From Brevibacillus centrosporus (GTDB taxonomy: Bacteria; Bacillota; Bacilli; Brevibacillales; Brevibacillaceae), in assembly GCF_003710815.1 (NCBI RefSeq), contig NZ_RHHP01000017.1, positions 1 to 64,000 of the forward strand: a stretch of 64,000 nt of DNA, in the 5' to 3' direction. Position 1 is the stretch's first letter, and each line of letters opens with the position of its first letter. The notes beneath the pieces were generated by a model. That model searched no databases and was not told the DNA's origin. It was given only the letters and a program-made list of their open reading frames with translations. The position numbers were made by a program, and so were the translations under genes. Shown here in pieces: positions 1 through 8,943 of this stretch.

Positions 1-45
1 ACACATACTTAGCAAACATGCAGAGCCAGTTTTGAATGAATGACA

Positions 46-75
46 AAGCCATTCCGTAAAGGAATGGCTTTTTTG
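46..75 (+). terminator. Rho-independent terminator of an upstream gene
   Basis: Perfect 10-bp stem AAGCCATTCC / GGAATGGCTT with a 5-nt loop, followed by a run of T. It points rightward, so it ends a plus-strand gene lying left of the window. Confidence 0.85.
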
Positions 76-141
76 CTGCTGAAAAACACAAAATCCGCAT
101 TCACGGATGATAGTCCCCGTTAAGCTTCGCTACGGGTTTTC

Positions 142-1188
142 TTATTCATTCATTGCAATGCTTGTGACGGTTTCCTTCCTCTCAATCCATTTGACGGAGA
201 CGAAGTGGGCAGTTAAAAGGACCAATGCTCCAAACAGATAAGGCAAATGGATATGAACATCAAACAGAATGCCGGCAAGTAAGGGTCCAAAAATATTTCC
301 CAGACTCATGTAAGCATTGTTCATTCCAGCGACGAATCCTTGTTCTTCCCCGGCTCCCTTGGAGAGAAGCGTGTTGATCGTTGGCCGCAAGATGTTGTTA
401 CAGGTGAAAAACAGCATCGTGATAAACATGACATACCAGAAATTCCCTGAATGTAGCAAAAGGACGAACGAGATCGAAGACAATAGCAATGTATAATTAA
501 TCGTCTTCTTCTCCCCGAAGCGTCGAATGAGCCTGGTAGTCAGCATAATTTGATTGAACGTACCCATCAACGAACATAAGGTAAACAAGATAGCGATGTC
601 ACGGCTGGTAAAGCCATAGCTCTGAACCACGTATAAAGGATAAATCGCGTCAAAGTGAGTAAGGCCAAAGGTAAGGACGAAGACAAGGAATAGTAGGACG
701 AAAAAGCGAGACTTGATCGACAGGGCAAGCTGCAGGAAAACGTTGGGTTTTTTATCCCGGGATTGTTGTCGAGTCATACGGTGTTCCAACGATAGTGACT
801 CGGGTAAGAAGACCATGCTGCCGATCATCGCCAGAACACCGATGCACGCAGATGCGAAAAAGGGCGTACGCATGCCAAACTCAGCGAGTAATCCTCCGAC
901 ACCTGGCCCGATAATAAAACCGGAGGACATGGACGCTCCGATATACGACATGGCTTTGGTGCGCTGTTCGTTCGTTGCAATATCCGCTGCATAAGCCATG
1001 ATGGACGGCACCAGAGCAGCAGAGCCAATTCCACCAATTAAGCGTGATACGAACAAAAGCATCAGATCGTCAGCAAGTGCTGCCGAGAAATTGGAGAGGG
1101 AGAATAAGCTCAGCCCGAGGACAATCAAAGGCTTTCGACCGTACCTATCGGCGAAATTGCCCGCCATGGGTGAAAAAGCGTTATCCAC
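142..1188 (-). pseudogene. MFS transporter, 5' end lost by deletion
   Basis: The 348 codons read as a major facilitator superfamily drug/sugar efflux-type permease, but the frame opens just before motif A (GNFADRYGRKP, residues 10-20), the loop between helices 2 and 3. A complete MFS protein has about 60 more residues (helices 1 and 2) before this point. The missing part should lie upstream of about 1177, but there the DNA becomes the middle of a plus-strand LysR gene. No ribosome binding site precedes the GTG at 1188. I infer that one deletion removed the start of this gene, the shared promoter region and the start of the neighbouring regulator. The remaining ten-helix portion is uninterrupted to its stop. 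Confidence 0.8.
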
Positions 1189-1625
1189 ACATTACCTATA
1201 AAATCCAGCAAAACGAGTCGGCTCAGCTCTGCAAGATGGTAAAGGAAAGGGTGATCCAGCTGACGATCGTACGCTTCCCGCTGGAGCTCGATGATTTTTC
1301 CGTCATGCAGGCCTATCCGCTGATTTTGCCGAGTACCGAAGGCTTAGGGGTCTACCACATGATCGTGGAGGAATTTAGCCGTCGCAAATTGGAAGTAAAT
1401 CTGTTGTCCGAATGCTCGGATATTCCCATGCTGTTGGAACTGGTTTCATCGGGTTTCGCGGCAACGATCGTGCCCGAGATTGTGCTGAAAATGCACAAGG
1501 GACACGAGTTGAAAGCCACGAGGATTGATGACACGCATTTAAGCGCCGCATCGGGGATCATTTGGCTAAAGGACCACTTCCTTTCAATGGCAGCTCGGCA
1601 TTTTATTGAGCAAATCAGGCAGTAG
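1173..1625 (+). pseudogene. LysR-family regulator fragment with an internal deletion
   Basis: From about 1173 the frame encodes the effector-binding domain of a LysR regulator, starting KRYPHITYKIQQNES and ending at a normal C-terminus (HFIEQIRQ). The whole DNA-binding half (about 110 residues) is absent, replaced by the truncated MFS gene on the other strand. Within the fragment, ELDDFSVMQ runs straight into AYPLILPSTEGLG. In LysR proteins these two segments are normally separated by roughly 30 residues, so a second, in-frame deletion is likely. The fragment cannot bind DNA. The intact ancestor was probably the divergent regulator of the MFS gene. Confidence 0.75.
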
Positions 1626-1722
1626 AACGCTGAGCTTGTCGGAAAAGGAACATACCTGCCATTCTCGAATCTCTCATGAATCGGATAGCAAAAATTAAAA
1701 ACGCAGACAGGAGCTGGATACG

Positions 1723-2070
1723 ATGATTAAAGGTTTCGGAGGAGTATTTTGGAGAACGAAGGATCTGGAAGCGGTGAAAAAGTGGTATAGCGAAGTGCTG
1801 AAGCTTGACATAGAAAATTGGAATGGGACTGTGATAAAACCCCAATCAGGAAATGAGACGATCTTTTCTTTCTTTGCCGAGGATGACAGCTATTTTCCAA
1901 CAGAGCAACAAGTGATGCTCAATTTCCAAGTACATGATCTAAACGAGACGATCCAGCATCTTGAACATATGGGTGTGCCTCTCGCAAAGGAAAAAGAGAG
2001 TAGTGAATTTGGAAAGTTTGTTTGGATTAAAGATCCTGAAGGTCGATTGGTCGAGCTTTGGGAGAAGTAA
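1723..2070 (+). CDS. VOC (glyoxalase/bleomycin-resistance) family protein
   Basis: A 115-residue single vicinal-oxygen-chelate domain. It opens IKGFGGVFWRTKDLEAVKKWY, typical of the first beta-alpha-beta unit, and closes with KDPEGRLVELWE, the usual last strand carrying the metal-ligand Glu. Start at ATG 1723, preceded by CAGGAG. Single-domain VOC proteins of this size form dimers and act as small isomerases, lyases or drug binders; the substrate cannot be told from sequence. It stands alone between a broken regulator and convergent minus-strand genes, and a hairpin at 2138-2179 follows. Confidence 0.75.
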   Translation: MIKGFGGVFWRTKDLEAVKKWYSEVLKLDIENWNGTVIKPQSGNETIFSFFAEDDSYFPTEQQVMLNFQVHDLNETIQHLEHMGVPLAKEKESSEFGKFVWIKDPEGRLVELWEK

Positions 2071-2137
2071 TCGATTGGAAATTTACCTAAATAAAAAGGA
2101 ACCATTGTTTTTTCAAAGGACAGAAGTGAAGCATGCC

Positions 2138-2180
2138 GAGGAAAAAGGGAAAAAAGCTAGTGCGTTCTCCCTTTTCCTCC
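2138..2180 (+). terminator. Hairpin between convergent genes
   Basis: GAGGAAAAAGGGA pairs with TCCCTTTTCCTC, with one bulged A and a 17-nt loop. It lies between the VOC gene and the convergent GNAT gene and could end transcription in either direction. No clean T-run follows on the plus strand. Confidence 0.4.
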
Positions 2181-2220
2181 TCTCCACAACACCTTGACCA
2201 AGAGCCGGTCTACAAACCCT

Positions 2221-3240
2221 TCACAAATCCCTCTTCAAATAGTAATGCGTATACCCTCCAGCATTGGGCAGCTGCCCGTACACCTCAAAGCCCAGCTTGC
2301 GATAGAAATCCAATGCCTGAAAGCTCAGCGTATCCAGCTTGATGAAGTCACACTGTTTTTCCCGGGCGATTCTTTCTGCTTCCCGCATGAGCTTGGTGCC
2401 ATAACCGGATTGGCGAAGCTCATCGCTCACATATAAGTAGTGCACCTCGAGCCAGTTCCAGCAGATCTCACCGAGCAAGCCGCCAAGAACTTCTCCTTGC
2501 GCATTCTTGACGAAAAGATTGACCTCCTGATATCTCCCTTTCAGCTCGGCAGGGAAGTGTGCTGCATTGAAGACGTACATTTTTTTACGCACGTAGTCTT
2601 TATCTGCTTGCGTCGTTTCACTGGAAATGTGTAATTTCCGCGGCAGGCCTTCCCTTTTGATCGAGTAATAACTGTAGGATTCAAAATCGGAGAAATCCTC
2701 GGGCAGGTTATGCAGGGAGTGAGAGTAGCTCATTCCGATTTTTTGCAGAATCCGTAGGGAGGCGTGGTTCTGCGGATGCACAGTGGTGATGATTTCGTCC
2801 AGCTCCAGTACATCCAGTCCATAGGAAAGAACGGCTGCTGCCGCTTCTGTAGCAAAGCCCCGACCCGTATAGCGTTCCGAGATTCCGTAATAGATTTCTA
2901 TTTTCGTAGGGTCGAGATCGTAGGGACCGAGCCCGCAGTACCCGATGAGACGATCGGTTTCCTTGCAGATGACGCCTAGATTGAATTTATGGATTTGCTC
3001 CTTGGTATTGCGCTCGCAGCAGGAGATGGACCAGTCTATGATCCCTTGTACCTCTTTTAAGGTAGGGGTGCTTTCTCCTGGGATGAAATCATAGAAATGC
3101 TGACCCGATACGGCTAGAAACAAGTCGTGGGCATCATCGGGCTGATAGGGACGAAGGAGGAGTCTTTCGGTTTCGATCCTCGCATCGACAAAGAGATGAT
3201 GAGCGATAGGAATCACAGCCTTTCGTTTTGACAAAGACAC
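2221..3240 (-). CDS. Tandem GNAT N-acetyltransferase (RimJ/RimL-type plus GNAT)
   Basis: Two acetyltransferase domains in one polypeptide. The N-terminal half is RimJ/RimL-like (IETERLLLRPY, then YCGLGPYDLDPTKIEIYYGI, RGFATEAAAAVLSYG as the acetyl-CoA loop). The C-terminal half is a second GNAT (QSGYGTKLMREAERIAREK as the acetyl-CoA loop, LDTLSFQALDFYRKLGFEVYG). The open frame extends upstream to 3336, but that part overlaps the end of the LysR gene, so I place the start at GTG 3240. GTG 3216 is also possible; neither has a good ribosome binding site. Acceptor substrates are unknown. Such fusions probably arise by joining adjacent genes. Confidence 0.7.
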   Translation of the reverse strand: MSLSKRKAVIPIAHHLFVDARIETERLLLRPYQPDDAHDLFLAVSGQHFYDFIPGESTPTLKEVQGIIDWSISCCERNTKEQIHKFNLGVICKETDRLIGYCGLGPYDLDPTKIEIYYGISERYTGRGFATEAAAAVLSYGLDVLELDEIITTVHPQNHASLRILQKIGMSYSHSLHNLPEDFSDFESYSYYSIKREGLPRKLHISSETTQADKDYVRKKMYVFNAAHFPAELKGRYQEVNLFVKNAQGEVLGGLLGEICWNWLEVHYLYVSDELRQSGYGTKLMREAERIAREKQCDFIKLDTLSFQALDFYRKLGFEVYGQLPNAGGYTHYYLKRDL

Positions 3241-3250
3241 AATTGGTCCA

Positions 3251-4140
3251 CTATTTCTCCAGCTGCCTGGCGACTTCCTCCATGAACAAGACGATGGAGC
3301 GGTTTGGGGTGTCTTTCTTCTAGCAGGCGACGACATCAGCTTCGTATCCGTCCCCTTCCAGATCGATCAAGCGGAGGCTGGGAGTAGCATACATCTGGAC
3401 ATGTTTGGATTGGACCGTAATTCCGATCCCGGCATCGACCATGAGCATGACAGCATCGATACGAGAAGCGTGGCTGACGATATCAGGGGAAAAGCCATGC
3501 TTTGCACATAGTGTCAAAATGTGATCATAGCCTTGAGGCGACTGGGAACGATCCAGCATCACGAAGGGCTCGGTGGACAGCTGCTCAAGACGCAGAGAAG
3601 TGCTCGCGGCAAGTCTGTGATCATGCGGCAGGATGGCACAGTACGGCTGCGCCCAAAGCTTCTGGTAAGCGATTCCTTTCATGCTGCCCAGTCCGTGCGA
3701 CAGGGTAAAGGCGAGATCGATTTCATCTCTCTCCAGCTTTTTGTTGATTTCTCCTACGTTGTAAAAAGCAAAATGAATGTGGATGTTGGGATACTTCTTG
3801 CGGAAGGACCTCACGACCAGTGGGAGAAACGACCGTACCGAAACACTCAAAAGACCGATGCGAATGGTTCCGATCCTTCCTTCTTCTGCCAGACGGACGT
3901 TCTCGACCGACTCCTCCAAGCGCTGCACAATCTCGCGGGCATCTTTTAAAAAGAGTGTTCCAACCAGTGTCAGCTCGACGGAATGCTTGCTGCGGATGAA
4001 CAGCTTGACGCCCAGCTTCTTTTCCAGATACGCGATCTGTTGGCTAATGGCGGGCTGAGCGACGAAAAGGCTACGTGCGGCCTCGGAAAAATTCAAGTGC
4101 TCGGCGACGGCAATAAATAGCGAAGCTGACGGATGTCCAT
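3251..4140 (-). pseudogene. LysR-family regulator with a frameshift and a premature stop
   Basis: The natural start is ATG 4140-4138, with GGAGG five bases upstream, reading MDIRQLRY. One base is then missing from a T run near 4115-4117, so that frame stops after 16 codons; the rest (FIAVAEHLNFSEAARSLFVAQPAISQQ...) continues in another frame. At the 3' end the codon at 3322-3320 is TAG. Reading through gives 22 more codons of ordinary LysR C-terminus (KKDTPNRSIVLFMEEVARQL) before the normal TAG at 3253-3251. TGG to TAG is the simplest origin. HTH and effector domains are otherwise complete, so decay is recent, or the two changes are sequence errors. It is divergent to the monooxygenase gene at 4319, its likely former target. 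Confidence 0.75.
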
Positions 4141-4216
4141 CTTTGCCTCCTGTGTCTATTTTCGAGAGAAAGCTTTGTTTTATGATAACACAGAGGCGCA
4201 TTTGAGTAAGTTCGTA

Positions 4217-4231
4217 ATAAGGAAAGCTTAT
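4217..4231. promoter_or_regulatory. LysR-type T-N11-A operator between 4140 and 4319
   Basis: ATAAGGAAAGCTTAT has perfect 5-bp arms (ATAAG/CTTAT) and the T-N11-A pattern recognised by LysR regulators. It sits in the divergent intergenic region between a LysR gene and a monooxygenase gene, the usual place for such a site. Binding is inferred. Confidence 0.5.
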
Positions 4232-4318
4232 GACGGAATAACGATCGGATATTTCAGCTCTGCGTGTGTCCAGGTGTACCATGATTGATAAGGACATAAA
4301 AGTCGGGAGGAAATTACG

Positions 4319-5509
4319 ATGCAACGTTTACAGTCCCTTACTCATGAGAAAGCGATGGAGCTCGTCCGCGAAATGCTGCCGGCGATCCGCTCCCGGGCAG
4401 CTCTCTCTGAAGAGCTTCGCTGTCAGCCAAAGGAAACGATACAGGCGTTTCGCGATGCCGGACTGATCCGTGCGCTCATGCCCAAGCGGTGGGGAGGATC
4501 TGAGCTGGGGATTGACACGATGTACCAAACGACACGTGAGATTGCAAAAGCCGATCCTTCCGCTGGCTGGTGCTTTGGGTTACTGGTGCTGCATTCCTGG
4601 ATGCTCGCTTATTATCCAGATGAGGCGCAAAGAGACGTTTGGGGAGAGGATCCAGATGCATGTATTGCCTCCTCCTTTGGCGGTTCGCCTGCCAATCGGG
4701 TCGTGCGGGTAGACGGAGGATACATGGTCGATGGAGAATGGGGCTTCTCCTCGGGAATCGATCACAGTGACTGGGCCATGATCTTTGCCCACGCGGCTGC
4801 CAGTGATCCTGACGTATCTCCGCAGGCGATGATGATGCTCGTACCCAAAAGCGATTTTACGATTCTTCCCACCTGGAAGACGATCGCGCAAAAGGGAACA
4901 GGGAGCAACAATCTCCGTGTACAGCAAGTATTTATTCCAGAGCACCGAACGATTGATATGGTGGCCTGGTGCCAAAAGGGAGAAGGGCCCGGAAGTCAGC
5001 TGTCTGACAATGAACTGTACAAGCATCCGCTGTATGCAGTGATTCCCGTGAGTCTCGCGTCCGCGCTGATGGGGGCAAGCCTGGGGGCTTATGAGCTGTG
5101 GAGAGATGGAATCAAAGGGAAGTCCACCGTACGAAATGCCAAGGTGGCTGACTTTACCCATCAGCAAATTCGCGTCGCAAAGGTGTCTGCGACCCTGGAG
5201 GCCGCCCAAGCGCTGTTTGAAAAATCACTGTCAAGACTGGAAACAGGTGGGCCGATCGATACGTACGAACGCTTGCGTTTACGGCGAAATTACGGCTTTA
5301 CAGCGAGGCTGTGCAACCAAGCCGTGAAGACCATGATGGAGTCGAGTGGCGCAGGCAGCATGTTTGAAGCCAATCCTCTTCAACGCTACTGGAGAGATGT
5401 CCAGGCATCGGCTATGCACATCACCTTTAACATGGATCACCTAGGGGAGATGTTCGGCAAGCTGGAGTTGGGATTACCTCTGAACGAAAAGGATTCCCGG
5501 CTTTCCTGA
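4319..5509 (+). CDS. Acyl-CoA-dehydrogenase-fold flavin monooxygenase (HsaA/HpaB-like)
   Basis: A 396-residue protein with the acyl-CoA dehydrogenase fold: a helical N-terminal domain (FRDAGLIRALMPKRWGGSEL), a middle beta-barrel (VDGGYMVDGEWGFSSGIDHSDWAMIFA, WKTIAQKGTGSNNLRVQQVFIPEHR) and a C-terminal helical bundle (RNYGFTARLCNQAV). The pattern G-W-x-F-x-S-G and the lack of the acyl-CoA dehydrogenase Glu region point to group D two-component monooxygenases, which hydroxylate phenols or oxidise S or N heterocycles using FMNH2 from a separate reductase. No reductase gene is adjacent. Start ATG 4319 with GGGAGGAAATTACG upstream. Divergent from a broken LysR gene, so expression may now be unregulated. 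Confidence 0.75.
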   Translation: MQRLQSLTHEKAMELVREMLPAIRSRAALSEELRCQPKETIQAFRDAGLIRALMPKRWGGSELGIDTMYQTTREIAKADPSAGWCFGLLVLHSWMLAYYPDEAQRDVWGEDPDACIASSFGGSPANRVVRVDGGYMVDGEWGFSSGIDHSDWAMIFAHAAASDPDVSPQAMMMLVPKSDFTILPTWKTIAQKGTGSNNLRVQQVFIPEHRTIDMVAWCQKGEGPGSQLSDNELYKHPLYAVIPVSLASALMGASLGAYELWRDGIKGKSTVRNAKVADFTHQQIRVAKVSATLEAAQALFEKSLSRLETGGPIDTYERLRLRRNYGFTARLCNQAVKTMMESSGAGSMFEANPLQRYWRDVQASAMHITFNMDHLGEMFGKLELGLPLNEKDSRLS

Positions 5510-5677
5510 TCGATGAGAGAAATGAAAAAGCGGTAGTCCGGGGGAAGGAAAATCCCTCCAGTATTTTCATACCAACTGTTTTAGACCGCGATCATTTGTA
5601 TTCCCAATTAGAATGTGATGGTGTAGGATAGTCTGCACAAGAGACAGGCGATCAGTAGCTAAAGGAGATCCAGACGT

Positions 5678-5956
5678 ATGAGATCAAACCGTATGAATGT
5701 CCCGACGGGGTTTTGGGCTGGATTGCAACGACTAGGGATTGACCCATACGATGTCGTTCGCAAAGCGCGCCTACCAATCACCATTCTCACAGAACCAACT
5801 GCAGTCACCATTTCCCAATATTATAGCGTCTGGGAAGTAGCTTTCTTAATCGGGTATGAGGATCAAAACTCGTTTTACCGGGCCTTTCGACTATGGGAAG
5901 GTGATACCCCGTCAAATTGGCGGTCCGCATATTTCGGTTCAAACCCGAGTTGCTGA
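5678..5956 (+). pseudogene. AraC-family regulator with its centre deleted
   Basis: The 92 codons join two ends of one protein. Residues 1-50 match the start of an AraC-type sensor domain (VPTGFWAGLQRLGIDPYDVV...TEPTAVTISQYYSVW). The rest is the last part of the C-terminal DNA-binding domain (WEVAFLIGYEDQNSFYRAFRLWEG..PSNWR). A full-length member has about 330 residues, so some 240 are missing in frame. A good ribosome binding site (AAAGGAG) remains. The join lies at SVWEV, and both ancestral segments may have contained a similar stretch, suggesting recombination at short homology; that part is inference. Confidence 0.75.
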
Positions 5957-6133
5957 TTCGTTGACCTAGTCGTTGCCAAGCATGCTTGGCGGATGAAGCA
6001 AGAAATTTGGCGTTGTACGCTAGTTACCGAACGATCCAGACAAAGTACGATAATCTCTATCCGGGGCACAAGGATGTTCCCAGATCAACTTCTAGTCAGC
6101 TTGCCGTGAATGACAACAAAGGAGACAAGAGTT

Positions 6134-6723
6134 ATGGATATGGGATTAAGGAACAAAACAGCTTTCGTAACGGGATCGACGAGGGGCATCGGAAAAGCAA
6201 TTGCCATTGAGCTTGCCAGAGAAGGCGTCAATGTCCTCGTAAATGGACGAAATCATGAAGAGGTAGAACGAATCGTAAATGAATTGAAGGCGGAATTCCC
6301 GGCTACTTCTCCTCAGAATGCTACGGCCGATATAGTCGATAGGCAGCAGAGAGAAGCTTTATTTGAGAAATATCCTTCTGTGGATATTCTCGTTAATAAT
6401 ATGGGCATTTATGAAATCATGTCCTATGAAGACGTCTTAAACAAACGAAAGGAACAGAAGTGACATCCAATACAATCATGCCAGGACCAACGCTTTCCGA
6501 AAATGTATATCAAATCATTGATCGTTTGTTTCCCGATGATCTGCCATTTTCGGAAAAGGAGAATCAGTTTATGGCTGCAAACCTGCCCCAATCCGAATTA
6601 CAGCGGTTTATCAGGCCTTTTGAAATAGGCAGGCTGGTTGCATTTCTCTCCAGCCCATATGCAACGGCTTTTAAAGGTTCGCCAATCCGTATGGACGGAG
6701 GGATGGTGCCAACGATTTTTTAA
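6134..6723 (+). pseudogene. Short-chain dehydrogenase with the active site deleted
   Basis: Start ATG 6134 with AAAGGAG. The first half is a normal SDR Rossmann start (TAFVTGSTRGIGKAIAIELA, then VDILVNNMGIYEIMSYEDV). After about 6440 the reading frame changes and the sequence resumes at KGTEVTSNTIMPGPTLSENV and continues to a normal SDR C-terminus (IRMDGGMVPTIF). Around 70-80 residues holding the catalytic Ser, Tyr-x3-Lys and the dimer helix are gone, and the join is out of frame, giving a stop at 6461. The product would be inactive. Confidence 0.8.
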
Positions 6724-6775
6724 CAGAAAATCACATCAGAGGCTGCTGGAGAAGATCCAGCAGCTCTTCATTTTC

Positions 6776-7588
6776 TCAAGCCTTCTTCCGGATATACCAG
6801 CGGCGTTTGTGAAAGGAGATGGACCTATATTTCTTGGCAAGTTTTTTGATTCGTTTACTAGTCAGTGATGCCGGTTTTGAAGAGGAGCTTTTATTAAGGG
6901 AACCTCTTATAACCAATTGTCCGGGGTAGTGAGCTTTCACGAAATTACCGTACGTTTCAAACTCGGAAAAACCAGCATAACTCTGTTTGTTGGTTTTCTT
7001 GATAATCGCCCAGTACCACCTAGTTTTATGTCTGGCCTCAATTTTGCGCTTCAGCCGGGAGAGCTTCGATTTGTCGAACAGCATATAGTGGGCAACGAAA
7101 GAGCGCGAGGCGGTTGGCTTGGTCCCCAGCAATTTCTTATATGTGCGAAAATAAGCGGGACGACTCCAGTTACGGCAGTAAAAAATGGTTTTTCCCTTGA
7201 CGAGAAAGACATGAGGGCGGATGAGGATGGTGTCTGCGTCTATCACGAGATAATACCTTCGTTTGGTCAAACTTCCTCCCGCCAGCTTCAACAATTGCTG
7301 GAGCAGCCAGCCTGAGCGATTCGTGCGCTTGGTTTGGTAGCGAATATCCTTTTTGGTAATCGGTAGGACACGTCTTTCATTGATGAAGGTGCAGTTTTTA
7401 CGACGGCAAAGGGCCTGGATTCGCTTGCTTGGTGGCGATACAACCATGATCTTACCTAGGGGATGCTTCACTTGCTTACGGATACTGTCAATGACATAGG
7501 GGAGAGTGCCAAGATCTTTCTCAATAGCCGGGATCAGAACATCAATTTTGATAGAGCTGTTGAAGGCGCTTTTCGCTGAACGTCTCAA
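6776..7588 (-). CDS. DUF6492 family putative glycosyltransferase
   Basis: The protein has a GT-A-like beginning (IDVLIPAIEKDLGTLPYVIDSI) and a DxD-like motif in YLVIDADTILIRP, as in nucleotide-sugar transferases. It matches the DUF6492 family as I know it from bacilli. The tail is very basic (KRIKKLAKKYRSISFHKRRWYIRKK). I choose TTG 7588 as the start because AAAAGGAG lies eight bases upstream. The frame stays open to ATG 7702, but that start has no ribosome binding site. A role in surface polysaccharide synthesis is plausible but not shown. It stands alone and is convergent with the SDR pseudogene. Confidence 0.65.
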   Translation of the reverse strand: MRRSAKSAFNSSIKIDVLIPAIEKDLGTLPYVIDSIRKQVKHPLGKIMVVSPPSKRIQALCRRKNCTFINERRVLPITKKDIRYQTKRTNRSGWLLQQLLKLAGGSLTKRRYYLVIDADTILIRPHVFLVKGKTIFYCRNWSRPAYFRTYKKLLGTKPTASRSFVAHYMLFDKSKLSRLKRKIEARHKTRWYWAIIKKTNKQSYAGFSEFETYGNFVKAHYPGQLVIRGSLNKSSSSKPASLTSKRIKKLAKKYRSISFHKRRWYIRKKA

Positions 7589-7849
7589 CGTCCCAACTCC
7601 TTTTCGCGAGGCAGTTTCAATCATACGTGTCTGAACAGGTAGGCTAGGGTGTCCGACTTTCCAGATAGGATATGATTTTCTTTCTTGGGGTGAATAAGAC
7701 ATATATGGAAAAGTTGCGAAATGGATGTTTGTCTAGGGAAACGGCTCTCCCCTATTGGCGGCTGATTGCTGAAGAGGTAAGACAAAGATTTTCTTTTATA
7801 ATAGTATATTTGTATAATAAATTGAACGAGAGGGGGTATCGTCGCAAAC

Positions 7850-8407
7850 GTGGATTCCATACATATTCGCATCGGTCATAACCTGCAGCGTATCCGAAAG
7901 CAGCGAGGGCTCAGTCTGGATAAGGTAGCAAGCGCCACCCATGTCAGGAAAGGCATGCTGCATCAGATCGAACGGGGGGAAGTGACCCCCACAGTGACGA
8001 CGGTTTGGAAGATTGCGACCGGACTGAACATCTCCTTTTCCTCGTTGTTAAAAGAAGAGAAGACAGCTGTGTCGATCGTGATTCCAGGATTGCAGCCGGA
8101 CATCACGGAGGACGAGGGAGGATGCAAGGTCTACCTGCTGTTTCCCTTTGACCCGCAAACGCTTATGGAAATCTTCACCATCGTACTAAGCCCGGGAGCT
8201 AACTATTGCTCCTCGCCACATAACGATGGCGTGCTCGAATACATCACTGTCCAATCTGGCAGCTTCACGATCCAGGTAAAGGAGGAGATCTATTCACTGG
8301 GCAAAGGTGAGGCTATCCGTTTTACTGGCAATGTTCCGCACTGCTACAAGAATCTGTCCGCGCAGGAAACTACGATACAGGTCATCATGCATTATCCGGA
8401 AGCGTAA
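7850..8407 (+). CDS. XRE-family regulator with C-terminal cupin domain
   Basis: Residues 1-65 form a lambda-repressor-type HTH (IGHNLQRIRKQRGLSLDKVASATHVRKGMLHQIERG). Residues 105-180 form a small cupin (SSPHNDGVLEYITVQSGSFTIQV...EAIRFTGNVPHCYKN) that normally senses a small ligand. Start GTG 7850; a GAGAGGGGG stretch lies about 20 bases upstream, so the exact start is less certain. The downstream deacylase gene follows after 31 bases and is probably co-transcribed. Two TATAAT hexamers occur at 7797 and 7813, but no good -35 was found. Confidence 0.8.
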   Translation: MDSIHIRIGHNLQRIRKQRGLSLDKVASATHVRKGMLHQIERGEVTPTVTTVWKIATGLNISFSSLLKEEKTAVSIVIPGLQPDITEDEGGCKVYLLFPFDPQTLMEIFTIVLSPGANYCSSPHNDGVLEYITVQSGSFTIQVKEEIYSLGKGEAIRFTGNVPHCYKNLSAQETTIQVIMHYPEA

Positions 8408-8438
8408 TTTACCAAAAGCATAAGGGGAGGGAATCGAA

Positions 8439-8918
8439 GTGAGTCAGGGAATGAAAGAGAGTGCGCAGCGTGTCCAGAATGTGCTGCGAGAGCTGGGATA
8501 CACCAATGAGGTCGTAGAACTGCCAGACAGCACACGAACGGCGCAGGAGGCCGCAAGCGCTATCGAATGCGAGATTGCGCAAATAGCCAAGTCGATCCTG
8601 TTTCGCCTGAAAAAGTCCGAGCGCCCCCTGCTCGTCGTGGCAAGCGGCGTGAACCGAGTAAACGAAAAGCTCATCTCGACGTATGTAGAGGACGAGCTGG
8701 GAAAAGCTGATGCCAATTTCGTACGGGAGAGGACGGGCTTTGTCATAGGAGGTGTCGCGCCGGTTGGCCACACGGGGGCGATCGAGACGATCGTGGACGA
8801 GGATTTGTTTCGGTACCAGACGATCTGGGCAGCGGCAGGGCATCCGAAAGCCGTTTTCCAACTGACGCCCGATGAGCTGCTCAAAATGACAGGCGGGCGA
8901 GTATTGCCGATCAAATAG
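8439..8918 (+). CDS. YbaK/EbsC-type aminoacyl-tRNA deacylase
   Basis: A 159-residue single-domain protein of the YbaK/prolyl-tRNA-editing family, which hydrolyses mischarged aminoacyl-tRNA in trans. Visible family features are AQIAKSILFRL with the conserved Lys, RPLLVVASGVNRVNEKLI, and the glycine-rich FVIGGVAPVGHTG near residues 100-115. Start GTG 8439 with GGGGAGGG upstream. It is probably in one transcript with the XRE-cupin regulator, and the transcript ends at the hairpin at 8944-8978. Confidence 0.85.
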   Translation: MSQGMKESAQRVQNVLRELGYTNEVVELPDSTRTAQEAASAIECEIAQIAKSILFRLKKSERPLLVVASGVNRVNEKLISTYVEDELGKADANFVRERTGFVIGGVAPVGHTGAIETIVDEDLFRYQTIWAAAGHPKAVFQLTPDELLKMTGGRVLPIK

Positions 8919-8943
8919 CTAATTCGCATACAGAGTAAACAAG

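Noticed and set aside
1044..1172. N-terminal extension of the LysR fragment
   Set aside because: These codons are antisense to the MFS gene and have no LysR similarity.
3320..4324. LysR gene as an intact 334-residue protein starting at 4324
   Set aside because: The start would lie inside the divergent monooxygenase gene without a ribosome binding site, and the first 60 residues do not resemble LysR. The real start at 4140 is in another frame.
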